This document shows positions 26,934 through 33,741 of a DNA stretch of 33,741 nucleotides, one piece after another. A program made the position numbers and the translations under genes. Numbering within the stretch: position 1 is the stretch's first letter; every line of letters starts with the position of its first letter. Source of the DNA: an uncultured Anaerotruncus sp. (GTDB lineage: Bacteria > Bacillota > Clostridia > Oscillospirales > CAG-272); the NCBI GenBank assembly GCA_905210995.1, contig CAJLZE010000016.1, positions 1 through 33,741 of the forward strand, read 5' to 3'. The notes beneath the pieces were generated by a model, which saw only the letters and a list, made by a program, of their open reading frames with translations, was not told the origin of the DNA and searched no databases.

Positions 26934-29900
26934 TCAATTGTTATCCGAGAGATCGTCGTCGATACCGTCATAGAAATCGTCGTCGGCCGCATCGGCATCG
27001 TCGTCATGCTCGTCGTCCTCATCGTCAAAGATGAAGTGATCGCCGATATCGCCGGGCGTCACCGTCTGACCGAGGGCATCATCGACCGCTGCGGCATCGT
27101 TTTTGTTCATATACGGCGACGGCTCGTCAACACAGACATTGGAAAGCGATATCTCCTCGCCGTCCTTATTGAGCACGCGTATATCAAGAGCAAGAGACTG
27201 AAGTTCCTTCATAAGGACCTTGAACGACTCGGGCACGCCCGGAGTCGGGATGTTCTCGCCCTGGATTATCGCCTCGTATGCCTTGCGGCGTCCGTTGATA
27301 TCGTCCGACTTGACCGTCAGGATCTCCTGAAGGGTGTACGCGGCGCCGTATGCCTCGAGCGCCCAGACCTCCATTTCGCCGAAACGCTGACCGCCGAACT
27401 GAGCTTTACCGCCCAGAGGCTGCTGCGTGATGACGGAGTACGGACCGTTGGAACGGGCGTGGATCTTATCGTCAACGAGGTGGTGCAGCTTGAGGTAGTA
27501 CATGATACCGACCGTTACGGGGTTATCGAACGGTTCGCCGGTGCGTCCGTCGTAAAGAACGGTCTTGCCGTCGATGACCTGGAGCTTGGTCTCTCCGGTC
27601 TCGGGGTTCGTGACCTCGCGGGTCTCCTTGCCGTCAACGTTTTCGCCCGGGAAGACGTCGCGCCACATTCCCGCCATCTTCATGCATTCGAGAATGTCTT
27701 TCTCGTTCGCACCGTCGAAAACGGGGGTCATGATCTTCCATCCGAGCTTGCGTGAGGCAATGCCGAGGTGGACCTCAAGCACCTGACCGATGTTCATTCG
27801 GGAAGGAACACCCAGCGGGTTAAGAACTATATCAAGGGGAGTACCGTCGGGCAGGAAGGGCATATCCTCGGGCGGGAGTATGCGGGACACAACGCCCTTG
27901 TTGCCGTGACGGCCTGCCATTTTGTCGCCGACGGAGATCTTGCGCTTCTGAGCGATGTAAACATGAACGACCTTGTTCACGCCGGCAGGCAGTTCGTCGC
28001 CCTGCTCGTGCGAGAAGGTGCGTACATCAACGACTATGCCGGATTCGCCGTGAGGCAGACGGAGCGAGGTGTCGCGCGTCTCTCTTGTCTTTTCGCCGAA
28101 TATGGCGCGAAGCAGTCTTTCCTCGGCAGTGAGATCGGTCTCGCCCTTCGGGGTGATCTTACCGACAAGGATATCGCCGGCATGGACCTCGGTGCCCTTT
28201 TTGACGACACCGTTCGCGTCGAGGTTGCGCAGCGCGTCGTCGCCGACGTTCTGTATCTCGCGCGTGATCTCCTCCGGTCCGAGCTTGGTATCTCTCGCCT
28301 CGTGGGTATAGACCTCGATATGGAGCGACGTATAAACATCGTTTCTCACAAGGTTCTCGTTAAGCAGAACGGCGTCCTCGTAGTTGTAGCCTTCCCACGT
28401 CATAAAGCCGATGAGGGCGTTCTTACCGAGCGCTACCTCGCCCTTTGAGGTCGCGGGACCGTCCGCTATGGGCTGACCGGCATCCACCATATCGCCCTCT
28501 CTTACGATAGGACGCTGGTTGCAGCAGGTGCCCTGGTTGGTACGCTTGAATTTGATAAGCTCGTAAAGATCGCGGTGACCGTCCTCGCAGGCGACGACTA
28601 TCTTGTCAGCCTCAACGTGAACGACTCTGCCGGCGTTCTTGGCAAGCACGACGACGCCCGAGTCAACGGCGACCTTGTACTCCATACCGGTACCGACGAT
28701 AGGCGAGTCGGTGGTCATAAGCGGCACCGCCTGCTTCTGCATGTTGGAACCCATAAGAGCACGGGAGTTATCGTCGTTCTCAAGGAAGGGGATCATTGCC
28801 GTCGCTGCGGAAACGACCATCTTCGGCGAAACATCCATGAAGTCGATGCGGTCGCTTGCGACCTCTATGAACTCGTTGCGGTCGCGCGCCGTGACCTTGG
28901 GGTTGATGAAGTGCCCCTCGTCGTCAAGCGGCTCGTTTGCCTGAGCTATGATATATTTATCCTCAACGTCTGCCGTCATGTAAACGATCTCGTCGGTGAC
29001 GACATGGCGCTCCTTATCGACCTTGCGGTACGGAGCCTCGATGAAGCCGTAATCGCTTATGCGCGCATAGGTCGCAAGGTAAGAGATAAGACCGATATTA
29101 GGACCTTCGGGCGTCTCGATAGGGCACATACGGCCGTAATGGGTGTAGTGAACGTCACGGACGTCGAAGGAGGCGCGGTCACGGGACAGACCGCCGGGAC
29201 CCAGTGCCGACAGACGGCGCTTGTGGGTCAGCTCGGCGAGGGGGTTCGCCTGATCCATGAACTGCGAAAGCTGTGAAGAACCGAAGAACTCGCGTATGGC
29301 GGTCGCCACGGGGCGGATATTGATAAGCGCCTGCGGAGTCAGCTTTTCGGTGTCCTGAGTGGTCATACGCTCCTTGATGATCTTATCCATTCTGGAGAAG
29401 CCGATGCGCATCTGGTTCTGGAGCTGCTCTCCAACCGAACGGATGCGGCGGTTGCCGAGATGGTCGATATCGTCTGTGGTACCGATATCGTTTATAAGAC
29501 CGAGCATATAGTTTATGGAAGCAAATATATCGTCGTGAGTGATGTGCTTGGGGCAAAGCTCGGCGATGCTCGCCTTTACCTTGGCTTTTACAGCGTCCAT
29601 ATCGCCGCCGCACTCCTCCATGATGGAGAGCAGCACGGGCGTGCGCACCTTTTCGCGAACGCCGCAGTCATGCAGATCGTCGCCGATCAGCTTTTCGGGC
29701 CAGCAGGTATTGTTTGAGAACACCTTTACGGTGTCGCCGTTGTCGAGCGAGAGGAGCACCTCGTTGACCGCGGCATCCTCGACCGCCTTTGCGTCCTCGG
29801 GGCTGAGCACGCAGCCCGCCTCAAACAGGACCTCGCCGGTGAGCGGGTTCACGATGTCGGCTGCAATGCGGTGGTTTGCTATGCGGTTCGCAATGGCAAG

Positions 29901-30806
29901 CTTCTTATCGAACTTGTAACGACCTACCGGTGCGATGTCATATTTCCTGGGATCGAAGAAATAATTATTGATGAGGTTCATCGCGGCATCGATCTGCACG
30001 GGCTCGCCGGGGCGCAGCTTCTTGTAGATCTCACGCAGTGATTCCACGGCGGCATCGGAGCGGTTGCGCGCAGCAAGGTCGTTGCTCTCGTCCTTTTCGA
30101 TGGTCGCCTTGAGGCAGGGGACCTCGCCGAACATGGCATAGATGGCTTCATCGTTGCCGATGTCGGATTTGAGCGTGCCGGTCGCGCTGTCGACGGAAAG
30201 CCCGAGCGCGCGGATGAGCATGGTGACGGGCAGCTTGCGGTTCTTATCTATACGGACATTCATGACGCCGTTGCTGTCGATCTCGTATTCGAGCCATGCG
30301 CCGCGGTAAGGGATAACGGTGGCGGCATAGGTCTTTTTGCCCGTTTTATCTATATCGGATTCGTAGTAAATGCCGGGAGAGCGGATAATCTGAGATACGA
30401 TGACGCGTTCTGCTCCGTTAATTACAAAGGTACCGTTATCCGTCATGAGCGGGAAGTCACCCATGTAAATATCGGTCTGCTTGACCTCGCCGGTCAGCTT
30501 ATTGGTCAGACGTACGTTTACCTTCAGCGGAGCGGCGTAGTTCACGTCTCTTTCCTTGCATTCCTCTACCGGATATTTCGGTTTGGAGTCAAGAGAATAG
30601 GAAATGAACTCGATAGAAAGATTGCCGGAGTAATCCACGATCGGGGAGACGTCTCTCAGAACCTCCATAAGACCTTCGTCAAGAAACCACTTGTATGATT
30701 TCGTCTGGATCTCAATGAGGTTGGGGATTTCGAGCGTCGTCCGGGTCTTGGAAAAGCTCTTGCGCATAACATTCTTGCCGAGCAGCTGGTCTGTGGTATG
30801 GACCAT
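26934..30806 (-). CDS. rpoB: DNA-directed RNA polymerase subunit beta
   Basis: Second large RNA polymerase subunit, 1290 residues from the ATG at 30806. The N-terminus RKSFSKTRTTLEIPNLIEIQ is typical. The rifampicin pocket GSSQLSQFMDQANPLAELTHKRRLSALG keeps the Asp, His and Ser whose substitution gives resistance. Further marks are RVCPIETPEGPNIGL (here with RMCPIETPEG), EDAVLLNE, GDKMAGRHGNKGV, and PLGGKAQFGGQRFGEMEVWALEAYGA near the end. After the last conserved helix there is a tail of about 50 residues very rich in Asp. A longer reading from 30941 lies in the leader and is rejected. The rpoB-rpoC gap is about 20 bp, one operon. There is no rplJ-rplL in front. Confidence 0.97.
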   Translation of the reverse strand: MVHTTDQLLGKNVMRKSFSKTRTTLEIPNLIEIQTKSYKWFLDEGLMEVLRDVSPIVDYSGNLSIEFISYSLDSKPKYPVEECKERDVNYAAPLKVNVRLTNKLTGEVKQTDIYMGDFPLMTDNGTFVINGAERVIVSQIIRSPGIYYESDIDKTGKKTYAATVIPYRGAWLEYEIDSNGVMNVRIDKNRKLPVTMLIRALGLSVDSATGTLKSDIGNDEAIYAMFGEVPCLKATIEKDESNDLAARNRSDAAVESLREIYKKLRPGEPVQIDAAMNLINNYFFDPRKYDIAPVGRYKFDKKLAIANRIANHRIAADIVNPLTGEVLFEAGCVLSPEDAKAVEDAAVNEVLLSLDNGDTVKVFSNNTCWPEKLIGDDLHDCGVREKVRTPVLLSIMEECGGDMDAVKAKVKASIAELCPKHITHDDIFASINYMLGLINDIGTTDDIDHLGNRRIRSVGEQLQNQMRIGFSRMDKIIKERMTTQDTEKLTPQALINIRPVATAIREFFGSSQLSQFMDQANPLAELTHKRRLSALGPGGLSRDRASFDVRDVHYTHYGRMCPIETPEGPNIGLISYLATYARISDYGFIEAPYRKVDKERHVVTDEIVYMTADVEDKYIIAQANEPLDDEGHFINPKVTARDRNEFIEVASDRIDFMDVSPKMVVSAATAMIPFLENDDNSRALMGSNMQKQAVPLMTTDSPIVGTGMEYKVAVDSGVVVLAKNAGRVVHVEADKIVVACEDGHRDLYELIKFKRTNQGTCCNQRPIVREGDMVDAGQPIADGPATSKGEVALGKNALIGFMTWEGYNYEDAVLLNENLVRNDVYTSLHIEVYTHEARDTKLGPEEITREIQNVGDDALRNLDANGVVKKGTEVHAGDILVGKITPKGETDLTAEERLLRAIFGEKTRETRDTSLRLPHGESGIVVDVRTFSHEQGDELPAGVNKVVHVYIAQKRKISVGDKMAGRHGNKGVVSRILPPEDMPFLPDGTPLDIVLNPLGVPSRMNIGQVLEVHLGIASRKLGWKIMTPVFDGANEKDILECMKMAGMWRDVFPGENVDGKETREVTNPETGETKLQVIDGKTVLYDGRTGEPFDNPVTVGIMYYLKLHHLVDDKIHARSNGPYSVITQQPLGGKAQFGGQRFGEMEVWALEAYGAAYTLQEILTVKSDDINGRRKAYEAIIQGENIPTPGVPESFKVLMKELQSLALDIRVLNKDGEEISLSNVCVDEPSPYMNKNDAAAVDDALGQTVTPGDIGDHFIFDDEDDEHDDDADAADDDFYDGIDDDLSDNN

Positions 30807-31085
30807 TAAATCAATCACTCCATTCAACGTAATTTCACGCTCAACATATGCCAGCAGCGGCACCGACCGGCAGCCGACGCGACGGCAACCGCGGTATCCC
30901 GACGGGAGGTCGTCCCGACGAAAAAACGTTCCTGTCCGCATCTACGACCGAGGCACCGGCGACTGCGCCGAGCATCCCCCCGGAAGCTCAGCCAAGCCGC
31001 AAGCACGCTCTGCCGGCACGCCTGCAAGTTAAGACAAGGCTTCTTGCAAGCTGCTTTTTTGACATATTAAGCGATTATAATGCAG
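30807..31085 (-). promoter_or_regulatory. Long GC-rich 5' leader of rpoB
   Basis: The promoter gives a leader of about 280 nt without a supported gene. Visible pairings include CUUGCAAG/CUUGCAGG (31021-31050, one U-G) and CGGGA/UCCCG near 30901-30915, and a U6 run near 30920. No known leader motif is recognised. In most Firmicutes this position holds the rplL-rpoB gap. Confidence 0.45.
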
Positions 31086-31091
31086 TTTATA

Positions 31092-31120
31092 ATTATACCA
31101 TTGAAAGCAAGCGCTGTCAA
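31092..31120 (-). promoter_or_regulatory. Consensus sigma-A promoter of rpoB-rpoC
   Basis: Minus strand reads TTGACA (31115-31120), 17 bp, TATAAT (31092-31097), a perfect consensus. Runs of T and A directly upstream (31130-31160) look like an UP element. The rest of the gene-free stretch up to 31258 shows no other signal I can support. Confidence 0.85.
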
Positions 31121-31257
31121 GGGATTATGCAAAAAAATTACGAAAAAATTTGCGTCATCCGTGATAAAATGAAAAAAATATACACACGGCGTCCGAAAAA
31201 GCGCACCTTGACGCCCCGGCGATGAATATGCCGCATCCCGACGGCAATAAACTACAT

Positions 31258-31293
31258 ATATAAAATAAAAAGCCCTCCGCGGCGCGGAAGGCT
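31258..31293 (-). terminator. Minus-strand terminator at the 5' side of the ytvI-like gene
   Basis: AGCCUUCCGC, loop GCC, GCGGAGGGCU (10 bp with one mismatch) followed on the minus strand by UUUUUAUUUUAUAU. No minus-strand gene ends here; the nearest upstream one ends at 32431, on the far side of the plus-strand gene. On the plus strand the hairpin is not followed by U residues. Confidence 0.65.
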
Positions 31294-31319
31294 GTCGAGC
31301 ATCGGAAGGAGCGAAAGTA

Positions 31320-32450
31320 ATGGACAACGGCGGCAGGACGGGCAGCGGAATAAACTGGGAGGTTACGGCTGCAAGGCTGTTCTGCCTACTTGTCTTGTTT
31401 GCGGCGGTATACTTTGCGGGAAAATATGTCGTGGGCTTTGCCCTTCCCTTTATCTTCGCCTGGGCGATCGCTTCGGCAGCCGTTCCCGTCGCAGATCGGA
31501 TATCGGCAAAGCTCGGCATCTCACGGCGGGTATGCGCCGCGGTGACGGTGCTTCTGATGCTTGCGGTCATATTCGTTCTGGCAACTCTCGCCGTTAACCG
31601 CGCGGCATATGAGCTCGGGCGGCTGATAGCGCGCCTCGGCGACGAGCACTCGGACGCCATAGGCGACATGATAAGCGCCGCCACGGGATCGCTCGACTCG
31701 ATAAGCTCGCACATCCCGCTTTTGAAAAAGCTGCGCGAATCGGGCGAGCTTGCGGGCTTTTTCGACGGTCTTGACAGCGCGCTCGGTCAGGCGGTCGGCG
31801 AGCTTATCTCGCGTATGACCGCCGCCGTCCCCGCGCTTGCCGCGTCGGTGATAAAGGCGCTGCCATCCATCCTGCTCTCATTTGCCGTAGCGGTGATATC
31901 AAGCTTTTATTTTGCGCTCGACCGCGACAGGATCACCGGTTTTATCGCCTCGGCGGTGCCGAAAAAATGGCGGCACAGTCTCCCCGAGCTGCGCCGCCGC
32001 GCCGGAAAGACCGCCGCAGGGTATGTAAAAGCATACCTTCTTATTCTTCTTATCACATTCTGCGAGCTTTTCGTGGGCTTTTCAATCCTCGGCATCGACT
32101 ATGCATTCCTCATCGCAGCAGCCGTCGCGGTGATAGACATACTCCCCGTACTCGGCGTCGGCACCGTGCTGATACCATGGGTGGCGATCGAATTCGTCTC
32201 GGGCAACATCCGCCTCGGCGTCGGACTGCTCATACTGTTTGCCGTGATCGAGATCGTTCGCCAGTTCATCGAGCCGCGCATAGTCGGCGGCACACTCGGC
32301 ATCCATCCGCTCGTCACACTTGCCGCAATGTATATAGGCTTTGCGCTGTTCGGAGTCGGCGGGATGTTTATCGGGCCGATCATTGCCCTTGCGGCGCGCG
32401 CCGCCGTCGCGGCTTACCGCACCGCGTCGCTCAGAACATCGTCCTCGTGA
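31320..32450 (+). CDS. AI-2E family transporter, YtvI-like
   Basis: A 376-residue polytopic membrane protein of the AI-2E transporter (PerM/YtvI) family. Clostridial and Bacillus members of this length (YtvI) are linked to sporulation; the transported substrate is not established. Family pattern: three N-terminal helices (about 17-38, 42-60, 70-95), a helical soluble segment (95-180) with repeated SxxxSxxP-type spacing, then FYFALDRDRI, GYVKAYLLILLITF, the GIDYAFLIAAAVAVIDILPVLG signature with conserved Asp-Pro, IEPRIVGGTLGIHPLVTL, and GGMFIGPIIAL. It is the only plus-strand gene of the window. AAGGAG lies 8 nt before the ATG. The 3' end overlaps the convergent FolC-like gene by 20 bp. No promoter stands out. 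Confidence 0.85.
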   Translation: MDNGGRTGSGINWEVTAARLFCLLVLFAAVYFAGKYVVGFALPFIFAWAIASAAVPVADRISAKLGISRRVCAAVTVLLMLAVIFVLATLAVNRAAYELGRLIARLGDEHSDAIGDMISAATGSLDSISSHIPLLKKLRESGELAGFFDGLDSALGQAVGELISRMTAAVPALAASVIKALPSILLSFAVAVISSFYFALDRDRITGFIASAVPKKWRHSLPELRRRAGKTAAGYVKAYLLILLITFCELFVGFSILGIDYAFLIAAAVAVIDILPVLGVGTVLIPWVAIEFVSGNIRLGVGLLILFAVIEIVRQFIEPRIVGGTLGIHPLVTLAAMYIGFALFGVGGMFIGPIIALAARAAVAAYRTASLRTSSS

Positions 32451-33705
32451 TGCCGCGCCGCAAAAGCGGCAGCGCCTCGCCGAGCGCTCTGCGGCTGCCG
32501 ATGACGATAAAGGAACGCACGTTCCCCTCCGTGTCGCCGCGGTCTATCTCGTCGTCGGTTATCATCATACCGCGCGCCGCACGGCGCACCGCATCCTTCG
32601 GCTTTTCACCGTCGCGCACTCCGTCGACCGAACCGACCGCAACACCGCGTTCGGCAAGCGCCGTGACAAATGCGTCCGGCAGCGTATCGCCGAAAAGACT
32701 GAAAACTCCTATGCTGCCGACGCCGATGGCAGCGGCAGCCGATGCTATATCGGCGGCAAGCAGCGGCATATCCGCCTCACGCGCCGTGGGATCCTCGGGC
32801 AGCGCCGCCGCAATGACTGCGGGTCTTATCGAGATCACCGAGCCGTGAAGCGCGGGGGGAGCCGTGCGTATCCCCTCTGTCGCCGCCGCATCGCCGACGG
32901 CGATCCCCGAACGGCTGACAGCGCGCGCGCCGTCAATGACGGCACAGGCACACGCAAGCGACGAAACAAAGAGCGAGGACGTACGCACCGGCATATCGTG
33001 ATAGGTAAACGCGACCCCGGCAAAGGACAGCGAATCTATCGCGGGACCGCCCGGCAGTCCCTGACGTGCCGACACGGTAAGGCGGCAGCCCGCAGCGGCG
33101 CAGCAGTCGGTGATGAGCCCGTGAGCTGCGGGAGTCTGCGGTGCGCTGACCGTTTCGGCGGTCTCGCGGGATATCAGCGTGCGCAGGAGCGCCTCGGGAT
33201 CGCCCGAAAGCGTGCCGAGAATAACGCACCCGGCGGGCAGGAGCGTTCTGCACTCACCGTCCGACAGCGGCGACGCGTCGGTAACGAGCACACGCGCCTC
33301 TGTCTGCATACATACCGAAAACGCGAGCGCCGTCAGCGCCTCGCACCTTCCGACAGAATCGCCGAAGCCGCCCGCCGTCGCGGCGCTCCTGATCCCGCTC
33401 ACGGCCGACGCGAGCATCGCGGGCGCAATATTTTTTCCGCCCGACAGCACCTTTCCCTCATACCCCGCGGCGCACGGCTCGTCAAAGAAAAGACCTACCG
33501 CAGGGATCCCCGCTGCTTCAAAGGCGGCAATGAGCATTCCTGCGGTATGTCTTGCATAAAGTCCCGCGCAGGTCACGCGGAAAATGCGGCGCGGCATATC
33601 CGAGAGCTTAAGCTCCGAAAGCAGCGCCGAAAGTCTTGCCGGTGCCTCGCGGTCCTCCCGCGCGGGCATCCCGCGCAGATATTTTTCTGCATTGAGTGAG
33701 GTCAT
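32431..33705 (-). CDS. FolC-like (Mur ligase fold) protein lacking the ATP-binding loop
   Basis: A 424-residue cytosolic protein whose layout follows folylpolyglutamate synthase/dihydrofolate synthase. Seen: an N-terminal NAEKYLRG...LSALLSELKL stretch like FolC's first helix; IFRVTCAGLYARHTAGMLI where FolC has the P-loop (VAGTNGKGS...); AAGIPAVGLFFDEP like 'aaG..vGlftSPhl'; CEALTALAFSVC like FolC's 'fE.lTalAF'; and a C-terminal FIVIGSRRALGEALPLL like 'vlvtGSlylvgevr'. The Lys-Ser/Thr of the P-loop and the DGAHN motif are missing. I infer a pseudoenzyme or a family with a changed ligand; ATP-dependent ligation is not expected. It is Ala-rich and GC-rich like the core genome. The start ATG has GGGAAAGG about 15 nt upstream, which is distant, so the start is not certain. 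The last 36 bases of the window hold only its upstream region. Confidence 0.6.
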   Translation of the reverse strand: MTSLNAEKYLRGMPAREDREAPARLSALLSELKLSDMPRRIFRVTCAGLYARHTAGMLIAAFEAAGIPAVGLFFDEPCAAGYEGKVLSGGKNIAPAMLASAVSGIRSAATAGGFGDSVGRCEALTALAFSVCMQTEARVLVTDASPLSDGECRTLLPAGCVILGTLSGDPEALLRTLISRETAETVSAPQTPAAHGLITDCCAAAGCRLTVSARQGLPGGPAIDSLSFAGVAFTYHDMPVRTSSLFVSSLACACAVIDGARAVSRSGIAVGDAAATEGIRTAPPALHGSVISIRPAVIAAALPEDPTAREADMPLLAADIASAAAAIGVGSIGVFSLFGDTLPDAFVTALAERGVAVGSVDGVRDGEKPKDAVRRAARGMMITDDEIDRGDTEGNVRSFIVIGSRRALGEALPLLRRGITRTMF

Positions 33706-33741
33706 CTGAAATATTCCGTACCTTTCCCGCCGTCCGCCGCC

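Noticed and set aside
30807..30941. N-terminal extension of rpoB to 30941
   Set aside because: The extra 45 codons have no RpoB similarity, no ribosome site, and lie in the leader after the promoter.
32341..33699. Plus-strand open frame opposite the FolC-like gene
   Set aside because: Arg-rich, without domains or ribosome site; the minus strand shows clear FolC-like blocks.

Overview
The window reads as a chromosomal segment of an anaerobic Gram-positive bacterium of the class Clostridia. The evidence is the str operon order (rpsL-rpsG-fusA-tuf directly after rpoB-rpoC), a SAM-I riboswitch on metK, an FMN riboswitch on a RibU-type riboflavin transporter gene, a YtvI-like protein, strong purine-rich ribosome binding sites and near-consensus sigma-A promoters. 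Core genes are GC-rich with many GCC/CGC codons. Family-level placement (an Oscillospirales or Christensenellales-like gut lineage) is only a guess. All genes but one lie on the minus strand.

Layout, left to right. (1) 1-1812, accessory: the right end of an ISL3-family insertion sequence with a frameshifted transposase, then an orphan SUKH (SMI1/KNR4-like) immunity-type gene. (2) 1813-6419, envelope and housekeeping: rodA, proS and ftsH, with the proS promoter embedded in the hairpin that ends ftsH. (3) 6420-9392, accessory: a two-gene operon with its own consensus promoter and a long foldable leader. It encodes an exported caspase-like (clan CD / CHAT-like) cysteine peptidase with ricin-like and Ig-like domains, then a lipoprotein. 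This pair is the best candidate for an undescribed system. (4) 9393-18195: mreB-pepD; a small membrane protein gene followed by recD2-comF; metK under a SAM-I riboswitch; and ribU plus a COG2426 membrane protein gene under an FMN riboswitch. (5) 18496-31120: the gene-expression core, rpoB-rpoC from one promoter and rpsL-rpsG-fusA-tuf from another. (6) 31320-33705: a plus-strand AI-2E/YtvI-like transporter gene overlapping, tail to tail, a degenerate FolC-like (Mur ligase fold) protein that has lost its ATP-binding loop.

Several regulatory elements can be read directly. Four promoters match TTGACA-N17-TATAAT exactly (proS, peptidase operon, rpsL, rpoB) and a fifth is TTGACA-N17-TAAAAT (metK). 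In two cases (ftsH/proS and rpoC/rpsL) the -35 hexamer sits at the tip of a 14-15 bp hairpin that also marks the end of the preceding transcript, and the -10 follows within 2-3 bases of the hairpin. No tRNA, rRNA or CRISPR array was seen.
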